DNA from: Tahibacter caeni
GTDB lineage: Bacteria; Pseudomonadota; Gammaproteobacteria; Xanthomonadales; Rhodanobacteraceae
Direction of reading: 5' to 3'
Assembly: GCF_024609805.1 (NCBI RefSeq)
Contig: NZ_JANFVR010000002.1
Location: forward strand, 1 to 56,582
Length of the DNA stretch: 56,582 nt
Of this stretch, positions 31,398-41,063 are shown one piece after another. The position numbers and the translations under genes were made by a program. Each line of letters begins with the position of its first letter. Positions within the stretch are counted from its first letter, which is position 1. Below the pieces are notes generated by a model. The model saw nothing but the letters and a program-made list of their open reading frames with translations. It had not been told where the DNA came from and made no database searches.

Positions 31398-31527
31398 GAG
31401 TGTTTCCTTCAGAGTGGAGGTACGTCAGTTAGCTAACTTCGTGTCGCCCTTGAAACGAACCGTGGCGGCGCTCGGTATCGGCATCCTTGGCCTCAGGCCA
31501 AGTTCCCCATCGATCCGCGTGCTGTTC

Positions 31528-31543
31528 AGCATATTCCGTGCCA
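31528..31543 (-). promoter_or_regulatory. Sigma-54 promoter of pilA
   Basis: On the minus strand the sequence is TGGCACGGAATATGCT. It matches the sigma-54 consensus TGGCACGN4TTGCW at every fixed position except one (A for T before TGC), with exact GG-to-GC spacing. Transcription would start near 31517, giving a leader of about 120 bases. PilR, encoded nearby, is the expected activator. Confidence 0.85.
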
Positions 31544-31661
31544 TTGCGTTTAACAACGGCGGTCAGCTGGGAACTTGTCGGCGTATTTGAGAACTCAGTC
31601 ACGCGACGGAGAGCGAATTGCCCGGGTCTGTAACGTCTTGTTTCCGGTATTGACGGCAGAT

Positions 31662-31688
31662 GTGTCGCTCAGCGGCACTTACTGACAC
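31662..31688. promoter_or_regulatory. Possible PilR-binding inverted pair upstream of pilA
   Basis: GTGTC (31662-31666) and GACAC (31684-31688) form an inverted pair about 120-145 bases upstream of the pilA -24 element. That is the distance range of enhancer sites for sigma-54 activators. PilR sites in Pseudomonas contain TGTC cores; the similarity is short and could be chance. Confidence 0.3.
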
Positions 31689-31748
31689 CGATGGCGAGCC
31701 AAAAGCGGCAGCTGCGGCGGCGACGGGGCTTTCCGTGTCCCCTATAGC

Positions 31749-31776
31749 AAGAACGGTGCCTGAGGCACCGCTTCTT
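31749..31776 (-). terminator. Hairpin after the second pilin gene, possible terminator
   Basis: AAGAA/TTCTT and CGGTGCCT/AGGCACCG pair across a one-base loop with one unpaired base. The hairpin lies 24 bases after the stop of the second pilin. It is strong, but no long T-run follows on the minus strand, so terminator function is likely rather than certain. Confidence 0.55.
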
Positions 31777-31800
31777 GAGAAACGTAGGAGATTGTGCTGA

Positions 31801-32232
31801 TCAGCGCCGGCACGACGTCGGCAGGTAGCGTTTTTCTATCGTCGTGCTCAGGCAGCGCCAGTCCACGCTGCCGGCTGACGTCACTGGCGACAGCCGCAGC
31901 ACGCGGCCGACGATGGCGGTATTGGCCTGATTGCCGAACGTCACGTCGATGCCGGTGACATTGATCGTGACCGAAGTAACGTAGCTGCCGGTGATGCTGG
32001 TCGGCTGCGCGATTCCAGCCGAGAGGTTGCTCGGCGGCAGGCGTCCGCGATTGGAGATGAAATCCCATACCGATGCTTTCGCGCCGGTGCTCAGGCTCAA
32101 CCCTTCGGCGACCTGCGAGCGGACAAGATAGTCCTGGTAGGCGGGCAGTGCGATTGCGGCCAGGATGGCGATGATCGCGACGACGATCATCAGTTCGATC
32201 AGGGTGAATCCGGTCTGTCTGGCGCGGCGCAT
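31801..32232 (-). CDS. Second type IV prepilin, PilA-like
   Basis: This 143-residue prepilin (MRRARQTG leader) has the same cleavage site and helix as the neighbouring pilA. Its body diverges after about mature residue 40 and carries its own C-terminal cysteine pair (WRC and TSCRR). I chose ATG 32232: GAGGA lies eight bases upstream, and the leader is then the usual short basic type. The longer in-frame form would add 18 residues and remove the ribosome site. It could be an alternative major pilin or a minor pilin. It has its own sigma-54 promoter and likely terminator, so it is monocistronic. Confidence 0.92.
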   Translation of the reverse strand: MRRARQTGFTLIELMIVVAIIAILAAIALPAYQDYLVRSQVAEGLSLSTGAKASVWDFISNRGRLPPSNLSAGIAQPTSITGSYVTSVTINVTGIDVTFGNQANTAIVGRVLRLSPVTSAGSVDWRCLSTTIEKRYLPTSCRR

Positions 32233-32264
32233 GGTTGCGTCCTCGGGCGGTCCGAGGGGGCTAG

Positions 32265-32280
32265 AGCACCAACCGTGCCA
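32265..32280 (-). promoter_or_regulatory. Sigma-54 promoter of the second pilin gene
   Basis: Minus-strand TGGCACGGTTGGTGCT matches the sigma-54 consensus with exact spacing; the only mismatch is G for T before TGC. The start site would be near 32254, leaving a leader of about 22 bases with GAGGA just before the ATG. It lies in the divergent gap shared with the large plus-strand gene at 32423. Confidence 0.8.
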
Positions 32281-32422
32281 ATGCATACGGCGCTCCCCTG
32301 TCAGCCGCCCGGCGAGCGAAAACCGCCGACGACCGGAACATCGGCGCAGGACGGTCGGATGCGCGCACGGTCGTGTTGGTTTCCCGTTATTCTGCGCGCT
32401 TAATGCGGACGGGAACAGACTA

Positions 32423-35400
32423 ATGAGTGGAAGCAGGGGCGTGTCGCGCTGGCTGGTGACCGGGGCGTTGACGGTGTTCGCGCTGTCCGGTGCGGCCGGG
32501 CTGATCTACCAGGCGATCTGGTCGCAGTACCTGGGCCTGTTTCTCGGACACGCCGCCTACGCACAGAGCCTGGTCCTCGCGATCTTCATGGGCGGCATGG
32601 CGCTCGGTGCCTGGTGGGTCAGTCGCCACGGCACCGGCTGGCGCAACCTGCTGCGCGCCTACGGTCACGTCGAGCTGGTCATCGGCATCGCGGCCCTGCT
32701 GTTCCATCACGAGTTCCTCGGCGTCACCGACCTGGCCTACTCGCACGTTTTCCCGGCGCTCAGCGCCGGCTGGCTGACCACCGCGTTCAAATGGATCAGC
32801 GCCGTCGTGCTGATCCTGCCCCAATCCATTCTGCTGGGCATGACGTTCCCGCTGATGAGCAACGGCGTCATGCGCGCCTCGTCGGCCGGCGGCGGCTCCA
32901 TTCTCGGCGGCCTCTACTTCAGCAACAGCATGGGCGCGGCGATCGGCGCGCTGGTCGCGACCTTCGTGCTGCTGCCGTGGATCGGCCTCCCCGGCGCGAT
33001 GCGGATCGGCGCGGCGCTGAACATCGTCGTTGCGCTGCTGGCCTATCTGCTCGCCGCGGCGGCGCCCGGCGCCGTGCCGGCAGCGTCGTCCGCCGGCAAC
33101 ACGGCGACAGTCACGTCGGTGTCGCGCGTGCTGCTGGCCGCCGCCTTCATCACCGGCGCGAGCTCCTTCGTCTACGAGATCGGCTGGGTGCGCATGCTGA
33201 GCCTCGCGCTGGGCTCCACCGTGCACGCGTTTGAACTGATGCTCGCCGCGTTCATCGGCGGCCTGGCGTTCGGCGGCTGGTGGATCCGCAAGCGCATCGA
33301 CGGCTATGCGGATGCGATGAAGGTCGGCGGCTACGTGCAGCTGCTGATGGGACTCGCGGCGCTGGCCAGCCTGCTGCTCTACGACCGCTCGTTCGACTGG
33401 GTCGCCTGGTTCATGCAGGCGCTGGCGCGCACCGAGCCGGCCTATGTCGCCTACAACGTCGTCAGCGCCGCTGTCGCCGTCGCGATCATGGCGCCGGCCG
33501 CGTTCTTTGCCGGCATGACCTTGCCTCTGTTCACCCTCGCGCTGCTGCGCAGCGGCACCGGCGAGGCGGCGGTGGGCCGCATTTATGCGGCCAATACCAT
33601 CGGCGCGATCGTCGGCGTGTTCTGCGCCGTGCATCTGCTGATTCCGGGTCTCGGGCTCAAGCTTGCGATGATCATCGCGGCGCTGGCCGACCTCGTGCTC
33701 GGTGCCTACCTGCTGCGCGCCGCGCCGAGCGCCCAGGAGCAGCGCGGCCCGTATCTCGCCGCGCTGGTCGTCATCGCGGTTTCCACGGCCGTCACCCTGC
33801 TCGGCGCGCGTTTCGATCCGCTGGCCATGTCCGCGGGCGTCTACCGCACCGGCAATGCACGTCTCATGAACGAAGATCAGAAGATCGTGTTCTACCGCGA
33901 CGGCAAGACCGCGAGCATCGGCGTGCGCGAGACGCGCATGGGGCGCCGCACGATCGCGACCAACGGCAAGCCCGACGCCGCGATCAACATGAAGCCCGGC
34001 ACCGAGGCCAGCGTTGACGAGTTCACGATGATCACGGCGGCGCTGCTGCCGCTGTCGCTGCATCCGGCACCGCAGGATGTGGCCAACATCGGCTTCGGCT
34101 CGGGCCTGACCACGCATACGGTGCTGACGGATCCGCGCGTGCAGCGTGTCGACACGATCGAGATCGAGCCGGCGATGATCGAAGGTGCGAAGATGTTCCG
34201 TCCGGCGGTGGAACACGCCTATACCGACCCGCGTTCGCACCTGCACATCGAGGACGCGCGCAGCTATTTCACGGCGCACAAGTCCAAGTACGACGTGATC
34301 ATCTCGGAGCCCTCGAACCCCTGGGTCTCCGGCGTCGCGAGCCTGTTCAGCCGCGAGTTCTACCGCTTCGTTCCGCGCCACCTCAAGCCCAGGGGCCTGT
34401 TCGTGCAGTGGATACAGCTGTACGAAATCAACGACGAACTGGTATCCACCGTCATCAACGCGCTCAGCGAGACCTTCGTCGACTACCGCGTCTACATGGC
34501 CAATTTCGGCGACATGATGATCGTCGCCAGCGCCGACGGGCCGATCGGCGACATCGACATGAGCCGCATCGACGGCGAGGAACTGAATCTGGTCCGCAGC
34601 CGCGTTTCCCTGGACAAGCCGTCCGACCTGGGCTTCCATGCCGTCGGCGGCCGCAGCGGCATCGCGCCGCTGATCGAGGCGATCGGCGACCGCGCCAACT
34701 CCGACTTCTATCCGATCCTCTCGCTGGAGGCGCCGCGCACGCGCTTCCGCTCGACGATGGCGACGACGCTGGTCGGCCTGCCGACCGCGGATCTGCCGTT
34801 CGTCGAGCTGCTCAACGGCGTTGCGCTGCCGGACGGCGAGCTTTCGCCGAATCCGGCCTATCCGCGCGTCATGTATCGCACCATGGCGCTGCGTATCGTG
34901 CAGTCGCGCGGCGGCGCCGACGCGCCGGGCCTGGGGCTGGACTTGAGCCAGAAACTCGGCTTCGTGCGCGAGCGCGTCGGGCGCTGCCGCGACGGCACCG
35001 ACACGGCCAGCCAGCTCCAGGCGCTGCACGACCTCGCCGCCGAGACCGTGCCGTACCTGAAGCCCGGTGAGATGCGCGGTCTCTGGATCGACCGCGACTG
35101 GGGCCGCTGCGAGCAGATGGCGCCGGCCGTCGCCGGGCTGCTCGACCTGATCGCGGCCCAGGCCGCGCGCGACCATAGCCAGACACTGGCGAAGGCCGAC
35201 CGGCTGCTCGAGGAACACCGCGCCGAGCTGCCGGACCCGGTCGCCGACTACGTGCTGCGCGCGGGCATGCTCGGCGGCGTCGCGGCCAAGGACTATGCGG
35301 CCGTGCTGCGTCTGGCCGAGACCTATCGCGACTCCGTGCACAGCACGCCGGTCACGCTGCTGCACCGCGGCTGGATGGTCAACATCGCGCGTGCGGGACA

Positions 35401-35431
35401 GGGCGGCCAGAAGGCCGCCGCGGCTCCCTGA
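32423..35431 (+). CDS. Large membrane/spermidine-synthase-like fusion protein
   Basis: This 1002-residue protein has about a dozen membrane spans in two halves over the first 480 residues (both halves contain LxxAxFxGGxAxGxWW segments). A spermidine-synthase-fold domain follows. It carries NIGFGSGLTTHT at about 553-564, IEIEP, HIEDARSYF and SEPSNPWVSG at about 628-637. True aminopropyltransferases have DSxDP where this has EPSNPW, so polyamine synthesis is doubtful. The last 170 residues form a soluble helical tail. It is flanked by a pilin gene and a pilin accessory gene. I chose ATG 32423, after which the first span begins; the earlier frame runs through the divergent promoter. Confidence 0.75.
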   Translation: MSGSRGVSRWLVTGALTVFALSGAAGLIYQAIWSQYLGLFLGHAAYAQSLVLAIFMGGMALGAWWVSRHGTGWRNLLRAYGHVELVIGIAALLFHHEFLGVTDLAYSHVFPALSAGWLTTAFKWISAVVLILPQSILLGMTFPLMSNGVMRASSAGGGSILGGLYFSNSMGAAIGALVATFVLLPWIGLPGAMRIGAALNIVVALLAYLLAAAAPGAVPAASSAGNTATVTSVSRVLLAAAFITGASSFVYEIGWVRMLSLALGSTVHAFELMLAAFIGGLAFGGWWIRKRIDGYADAMKVGGYVQLLMGLAALASLLLYDRSFDWVAWFMQALARTEPAYVAYNVVSAAVAVAIMAPAAFFAGMTLPLFTLALLRSGTGEAAVGRIYAANTIGAIVGVFCAVHLLIPGLGLKLAMIIAALADLVLGAYLLRAAPSAQEQRGPYLAALVVIAVSTAVTLLGARFDPLAMSAGVYRTGNARLMNEDQKIVFYRDGKTASIGVRETRMGRRTIATNGKPDAAINMKPGTEASVDEFTMITAALLPLSLHPAPQDVANIGFGSGLTTHTVLTDPRVQRVDTIEIEPAMIEGAKMFRPAVEHAYTDPRSHLHIEDARSYFTAHKSKYDVIISEPSNPWVSGVASLFSREFYRFVPRHLKPRGLFVQWIQLYEINDELVSTVINALSETFVDYRVYMANFGDMMIVASADGPIGDIDMSRIDGEELNLVRSRVSLDKPSDLGFHAVGGRSGIAPLIEAIGDRANSDFYPILSLEAPRTRFRSTMATTLVGLPTADLPFVELLNGVALPDGELSPNPAYPRVMYRTMALRIVQSRGGADAPGLGLDLSQKLGFVRERVGRCRDGTDTASQLQALHDLAAETVPYLKPGEMRGLWIDRDWGRCEQMAPAVAGLLDLIAAQAARDHSQTLAKADRLLEEHRAELPDPVADYVLRAGMLGGVAAKDYAAVLRLAETYRDSVHSTPVTLLHRGWMVNIARAGQGGQKAAAAP

Positions 35432-35437
35432 GGTTCC

Positions 35438-35690
35438 GGGCCGGCGCGCGCCGGCCCGAGGGGCCGTCATCGGCGCCGTCAGCGTATCGTCCTTGCGCCG
35501 GCAGGCTCTGCCGGCGCTTGCGACGGCGTCGCCGGCGTTCCGGAAACCTGCTCGGTCTCCGCGCGACTCGCCTCGATGGTTTCACCGGCGGCGTTGTGTC
35601 AGCCGGCGCTTTCGATGAGCCGATCCGGAACCGGATGAGCGGGACCATGCATGACGTGCGCGCTTTCGATCCGCGGATGCGCATCCGCGG
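35438..35690. repeat. Three perfect GC-rich palindromes between convergent genes
   Basis: Within this 262-base gap I see a 20-base palindrome at 35438-35457. A 10-base-pair hairpin lies at 35495-35517 (GCGCCGGCAG/CTGCCGGCGC). A second 20-base palindrome lies at 35671-35690, just past the accessory gene stop. None has a T-run. They may act as bidirectional terminators or be REP-like elements. Nothing else is evident in the gap. Confidence 0.6.
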
Positions 35691-35693
35691 CGC

Positions 35694-36500
35694 TCACCAG
35701 ACCGCGTCGACGTCCAGCGGATCCAGCACCTGGCCGGTGGCCTTGTCCATGAGCATGACGATGTCTTTCCGGCGCGCCGCCAGCGGAAGCCAGACGACGT
35801 CGGCGGCGTTGCGGCGTTGCGCCTGCAGCCAGGCGTCGACCGTCGGCCTGGCGGCCGGATTCTTCGCGAGCAGCGTATCCAGCGGCCGCGCCCGCTCGCG
35901 CAGCGCGGCGACATTGGCGGCGTAGTCGCGGTAGTAGCGCGGCAGCCGGTGCAGGTCCAGTCCGGCCAGCGCGAGGCTCTGCACGTGGTCGTATTCCTTG
36001 GCGTCGGTCGGCACGCTGACCGACGCCAGGCGCGGCCCGGACCAGGAGCGCTCGCCGAAGCCCGCCTCTTTGCCGGCGGCGAGGTCGGCGTCGGTGATCT
36101 CGTTGGCCGCGACGAGCTCGAAGCGGTCGACCGCCGCGACGACGAACACGGGGCGCGACGCCGCCATCGCGTGCAATCCGTAGGCCAGTGCCGCCAGTTG
36201 CAGCCCGGCGATCACGCACAGGTCGGACGTGAGTCCCTTCTTGCCGGGCTTGAAGACGATCAGGGTCAACAGCGGTCCGATGACCACGTCCACGCCGATC
36301 AGCAGCAGCGCGAGCCGCTCGGCGCCGGCGGCGGCGAAATACGGCGGCGGATACCAGAGGCCGAACAGCAGCATCAGCGCGGCGGCGCCGATGGCCGCAC
36401 TGATACCCAGGTGCAGCAGCACGGCCTTGCGGCGGGTCATGGAAGGACGAAGGGCAGAGGACGACGCTGGAGCGGAAAAGGCCGGGGTCGCAGTGCTCAT
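35694..36500 (-). CDS. TfpX/TfpZ-family type IV pilin accessory protein
   Basis: The 268-residue product has two to three N-terminal membrane spans (about 28-47, 61-82 and 90-110). A soluble domain of the TfpX/TfpZ type follows, with GLWYPPPYFAAAGAERLALLL, VDVVIGPLLTLIVFKPGKK and DRFELVAANEI. In Pseudomonas such genes lie beside certain pilA alleles and support assembly of that pilin. Here the gene is separated from the pilins by the 3-kb membrane/spermidine-synthase-like gene on the other strand. It lies just downstream of pilR on the same strand (19 bases between), so it may be co-transcribed with pilS-pilR. Confidence 0.85.
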   Translation of the reverse strand: MSTATPAFSAPASSSALRPSMTRRKAVLLHLGISAAIGAAALMLLFGLWYPPPYFAAAGAERLALLLIGVDVVIGPLLTLIVFKPGKKGLTSDLCVIAGLQLAALAYGLHAMAASRPVFVVAAVDRFELVAANEITDADLAAGKEAGFGERSWSGPRLASVSVPTDAKEYDHVQSLALAGLDLHRLPRYYRDYAANVAALRERARPLDTLLAKNPAARPTVDAWLQAQRRNAADVVWLPLAARRKDIVMLMDKATGQVLDPLDVDAVW

Positions 36501-36519
36501 GTCGGCGGCGCGGGCAGGA

Positions 36520-37920
36520 TCAGTCGATCGACAGTTTCTTGAGCTTGTAGCGCAGCGCGCGGAACGTGATGCCGAGCTTCTTGGCCGCTGCGGTCTTGTT
36601 GTAGCGCGTCTCGACCAGCGCCTTCATGATCGTTTCGCGCTCGATGTTGCTGATGAAATCGTCCAGTCCCTGCGGCTGGCCGTCGTCGTCCATGTCGTCG
36701 ACGGCGAGGTTGCCGGCCGGTATCGGTGCCGCGGCCGGCGCGGGCATGCCTTCGGGCGCCGGGCGCGTATGCAGCTGTTGCACCAGCTGCAGATCGTCGA
36801 CCTCGATGATGTTGTGCTCGCAGAGCGCGACGGCGCGCTCGAGCACGTTCTCGAGCTCGCGCACGTTGCCGGGGAAGTTGTAGGACAGCAGCGCCGCGAG
36901 CGCTTCGGGCTTGAGCCGCGCGGGACTGCTGCCGTGGTCGCGCGCGAGGCGTTCGAGCACGCGGCCGGCGAGCTTCGGAATGTCTTCCTTGCGCTCGCGC
37001 AGCGGCGGCACGCGCAGCTCGATCACGTTGATGCGGTAGAACAGGTCCTGGCGGAACTGGCCGAGCTCGACGAGCCGGGCCAGGTTCTTGTGGGTCGCCG
37101 ACAGGATGCGCACGTCGATCGCGACTTCGCTGCGCCCGCCGATCGGACGCACCGATTTCTCCTGGATCACGCGCAGCAGCTTGACCTGCATGTGCAGCGG
37201 CAGCTCGGCGACCTCGTCGAGGAACAGGGTGCCGCCGTGCGCCGCCTGGAACAGGCCGTCCTTGTCCGCGTGCGCGCCGGTGAAGCTGCCCTTCTTGTGG
37301 CCGAAGAATTCGCTCTCCATGAGCTCGGACGGGATCGCGCCGCAGTTGACCGGCACGAACGCGCCGCCGGCCCGTGGGCCCAGCTCGTGGATCTGGCGCG
37401 CGACGAGCTCCTTGCCGACGCCGGACTCGCCGCTGATGTAGACCGGCGCCTGGCTGCGCGCGAGCTTGGCGATCGTCGCGCGCACGTGCTCCATGGCCGG
37501 CGAATCGCCGATCAGCTTGCTTTCGGTCGCGCTGGCGCCGGCGCGGCGCTCCTCGCCGAGCTTCAGCGCGGTCTGCACGAGCCGGCGCAGCATGGCCAGG
37601 TCGACCGGCTTGGACACGAAATCGAATGCGCCGGCCTTGAGCGCGACGACGGCGGCGTCGACGTTGCCGTAGGCCGTGATCATCGCGATCGGCATTTCCG
37701 GGTACTGCCGCGCGACGAGCTCGATGATTTCCTGACCCGAGCCGTCGGGCAGACGCATGTCGGTGAAGCAGAGGTCGTACTTGCGCTCGGCCAGCCGGCT
37801 GCGAGCCTCGGCGACGCCGCCGGCCGTGGTCACGTCGAGATTCATGCGGCCCAATGTGATCGTCAGCAGTTCGCGGATGTCGCGTTCGTCGTCGATCACC
37901 AGAGCGGTTTGTCTACTCAT
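36520..37920 (-). CDS. pilR: Sigma-54-dependent response regulator PilR
   Basis: PilR activates pilin transcription with sigma-54. The 466-residue protein has a receiver domain (acidic pair at residues 10-11, phospho-acceptor D54 in CFTDMRLPDGSG). A AAA+ domain follows with Walker A GESGVGKE at 164-171 and the sigma-54 contact loop GSFTGA at about 211-216. It ends with a Fis-type helix-turn-helix (NKTAAAKKLGITFRALRYKLKK). All elements are intact. It follows pilS with a 77-base gap. The two pilin promoters in this window are its obvious targets. Confidence 0.96.
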   Translation of the reverse strand: MSRQTALVIDDERDIRELLTITLGRMNLDVTTAGGVAEARSRLAERKYDLCFTDMRLPDGSGQEIIELVARQYPEMPIAMITAYGNVDAAVVALKAGAFDFVSKPVDLAMLRRLVQTALKLGEERRAGASATESKLIGDSPAMEHVRATIAKLARSQAPVYISGESGVGKELVARQIHELGPRAGGAFVPVNCGAIPSELMESEFFGHKKGSFTGAHADKDGLFQAAHGGTLFLDEVAELPLHMQVKLLRVIQEKSVRPIGGRSEVAIDVRILSATHKNLARLVELGQFRQDLFYRINVIELRVPPLRERKEDIPKLAGRVLERLARDHGSSPARLKPEALAALLSYNFPGNVRELENVLERAVALCEHNIIEVDDLQLVQQLHTRPAPEGMPAPAAAPIPAGNLAVDDMDDDGQPQGLDDFISNIERETIMKALVETRYNKTAAAKKLGITFRALRYKLKKLSID

Positions 37921-37997
37921 CGCGTGTGCAATCCTGCTGCCGTCCGCCCCTGGCCCGGCAGGGTAATGCGCACGACCTTACGGGTAAAGACGCGGCC

Positions 37998-39638
37998 TCA
38001 CCGGCGCGGCGCCGTGGCCGCCATCTGCGTGACCAGGGTGATGCGAAAGCAGCTGCCGCCGCCGGCCACGGGCACGTATTCCAGCGCCGCTTGGTTGGCC
38101 TCGCAGAGCTGGTGCGCGAGATAGAGGCCCAGGCCGGTGCCGTACTCGTGGGTCGTGAAGAACGGCTCGAAGATCTGCGCGGCGACCTTGGGCGGAATGC
38201 CGGGGCCGCGGTCGACGACCTCGACCACGGGCGGGCCCTTGTCGCCGAGCATGCGTGCGACGACCGCCACGCGCGCCGGCTCCCCGGGCAGGCGGCCGTA
38301 GCGGATCGCGTTCTGCACCAGGTTCCAGACCACCTGCTGCAGCTGCTGCGGGTCGAACAGCCCGTCGATGAGCCGCGGCTGGGTCACCGCGCGCAGCTGG
38401 TCCATGCCGAGGTCGTTGCTGGCCTTGTATTCCTCGATGAAATTGGTGACCCAGGCGTTGACGTCGACGAGTTCGGGCCGCGAGCGCTCGCGCCGCGACA
38501 GCTGCAGGATGTTCTCGACCACGTCGTTGGCGCGCGCGCAGTGGTTGTTGATGATCTCGACCATGCGCTGGTCCGCCTCCACGAGGTCCTCCGATTCGGC
38601 CAGCAGCTGGGCCGAATAGCTGATCGCAGCGAGCGGGTTGCGGATCTCGTGCGCGATCGAGGCCGACAGGCGGCCCAGCGAGCTCAAGGTCAGCTCCTCG
38701 GCCCGGCGCGACACCAGCGAGGTGTCGTCGAGGAAGATCAGCACGTTGGTCGCCTCGTTCGGCGACAGCCGGGTGAAGCGCGGCAGCACCTCGGGCACGT
38801 CCTCGGCCAGCGCGACCGCGCGGGTGTCGGTCTTGCCCGTCGTGCGCCAGTGGTAGAGCCGGCGCGACAGCTCCGGCGCGACCGCGCCGAGGTCGCGCAG
38901 CTCGGGCTTGGGGCTGCCGATCAGCATCCAGGCCGACTCGTTGAGCTGGTGGATGCGGTTGGCGTCGTCGACGACGAGCACGCCGGTCTTCATGCGCCGG
39001 ATGATCATGTCGTTGACCTGGGACAGGTTGGCCAGGTCGGTGCCGCGCTGCTCGGCCAGCGCCTCGGTCGCGCGCATCTGCTTGCCGAGGACGTTGAACA
39101 TGCCGTACGAGGCCAGATAGGCGACGCCGAACAGCAGCGCCTCGAGCGGGCCGATCTCGTAGTGCCTGTCGTACAGGCGCACGAGAGCCAGGCCGAAGAC
39201 GAGCAGGCCGGCGCCGAACACCGCGAGCAGGCCGGCGCGGCGCGGCGGCAGCAGCAGCGCGCCGGCGCCGATGTTGAACATCAGCAGGATCGCGATGCCC
39301 GACTGCGGCTCGCGGATGCTCGCCACCGCGACCACGGCGGCGACGATGTCGTAGACCACCGCCAGGGTGACCGTCGGGACGATCCGGCGCAGCTGGTGCT
39401 CGGTGCGCAGGAACAGCAGGGTCGCGAAACCGAGATAGACCAGCGCATTGAACCGGCCGAGCAGCGGGAAGCGCAGCTCCAGCCAGTTGATCGCCAGCGG
39501 GCTGAACGCCAGTCCCGCATAGATGCAGGCCTGCAGCACGCGGAACAGGTTGAAGAAATACAGCTCGCGCCGGGTGGTTTCCCCGGTCGTCGCCGAGCCG
39601 ACGGAAAAGATGCTGCGCGGCCTAGCCACTGTGCCCAT
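37998..39638 (-). CDS. pilS: Sensor histidine kinase PilS
   Basis: PilS senses membrane pilin levels and controls PilR phosphorylation. The product (546 residues from ATG 39638) has about six N-terminal membrane spans and a PAS-like region around [21 protein letters not shown]. The H-box [12 protein letters not shown] has H330. The ATPase domain carries N, G1 (DRGPGIP), F ([18 protein letters not shown]) and G2 boxes. The frame is open for another 75 codons upstream, but that segment is low-complexity and overlaps the divergent promoter region, so I start at MGTVARP. Confidence 0.93.
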   Translation of the reverse strand: MGTVARPRSIFSVGSATTGETTRRELYFFNLFRVLQACIYAGLAFSPLAINWLELRFPLLGRFNALVYLGFATLLFLRTEHQLRRIVPTVTLAVVYDIVAAVVAVASIREPQSGIAILLMFNIGAGALLLPPRRAGLLAVFGAGLLVFGLALVRLYDRHYEIGPLEALLFGVAYLASYGMFNVLGKQMRATEALAEQRGTDLANLSQVNDMIIRRMKTGVLVVDDANRIHQLNESAWMLIGSPKPELRDLGAVAPELSRRLYHWRTTGKTDTRAVALAEDVPEVLPRFTRLSPNEATNVLIFLDDTSLVSRRAEELTLSSLGRLSASIAHEIRNPLAAISYSAQLLAESEDLVEADQRMVEIINNHCARANDVVENILQLSRRERSRPELVDVNAWVTNFIEEYKASNDLGMDQLRAVTQPRLIDGLFDPQQLQQVVWNLVQNAIRYGRLPGEPARVAVVARMLGDKGPPVVEVVDRGPGIPPKVAAQIFEPFFTTHEYGTGLGLYLAHQLCEANQAALEYVPVAGGGSCFRITLVTQMAATAPRR

Positions 39639-39891
39639 GCGGCCGAGCGTCGCCAGTTTTGCACGGCTTGGCAAGGCCTGCCGGGCCGGGTCCGGACGAG
39701 GGCTTAGCCCAAGGTCGGGGGCGCCAGACTTTCCTTTGCCCCGGCCTTTGCTCAGAATACGCGCCCATTCTGCCCGGGGTGTGCTGTGCCGCCTCGCCGC
39801 GCAGTCACCGGGAAGCCCGCAGGCGTCGGCGCCATGTGCCGGCGGCCGCTTCTCGCCCAGCAATCCGTTTCACTTCCCGCAAGGTGTTCGC
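39639..39891. other. Divergent gap pilS-sucC
   Basis: These 253 bases separate pilS from sucC. Nothing stands out strongly. A weak sigma-70-like pair (TTTCCT at 39730-39735 and CAGAAT at 39753-39758, 17 bases apart) points toward sucC. No small gene is supported. Confidence 0.4.
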
Positions 39892-41052
<1,161 letters not shown>

Positions 41053-41063
41053 GGAATCCAGCC

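Larger units (their letters stand above)
31398..31800. other. Gap between the two pilin genes
   Basis: This 403-base region has no gene I can support. It holds the pilA leader, the pilA sigma-54 promoter (31528-31543), a GTGTC/GACAC inverted pair (31662-31666 and 31684-31688) upstream of it, and the hairpin after the second pilin gene (31749-31776). It is somewhat lower in GC than the flanks. Confidence 0.7.

Noticed and set aside
32423-35431. Genuine spermidine synthase (speE)
   Set aside because: EPSNPW replaces the catalytic DSxDP segment, the protein is over three times the SpeE length and there is no polyamine gene nearby.
32420-35470. 1016-codon open frame antisense to the membrane/spermidine-synthase-like gene
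   Set aside because: Its translation is His/Arg/Asp-rich in the way of GC-driven shadow frames, and the plus-strand product has clear domains and membrane spans.
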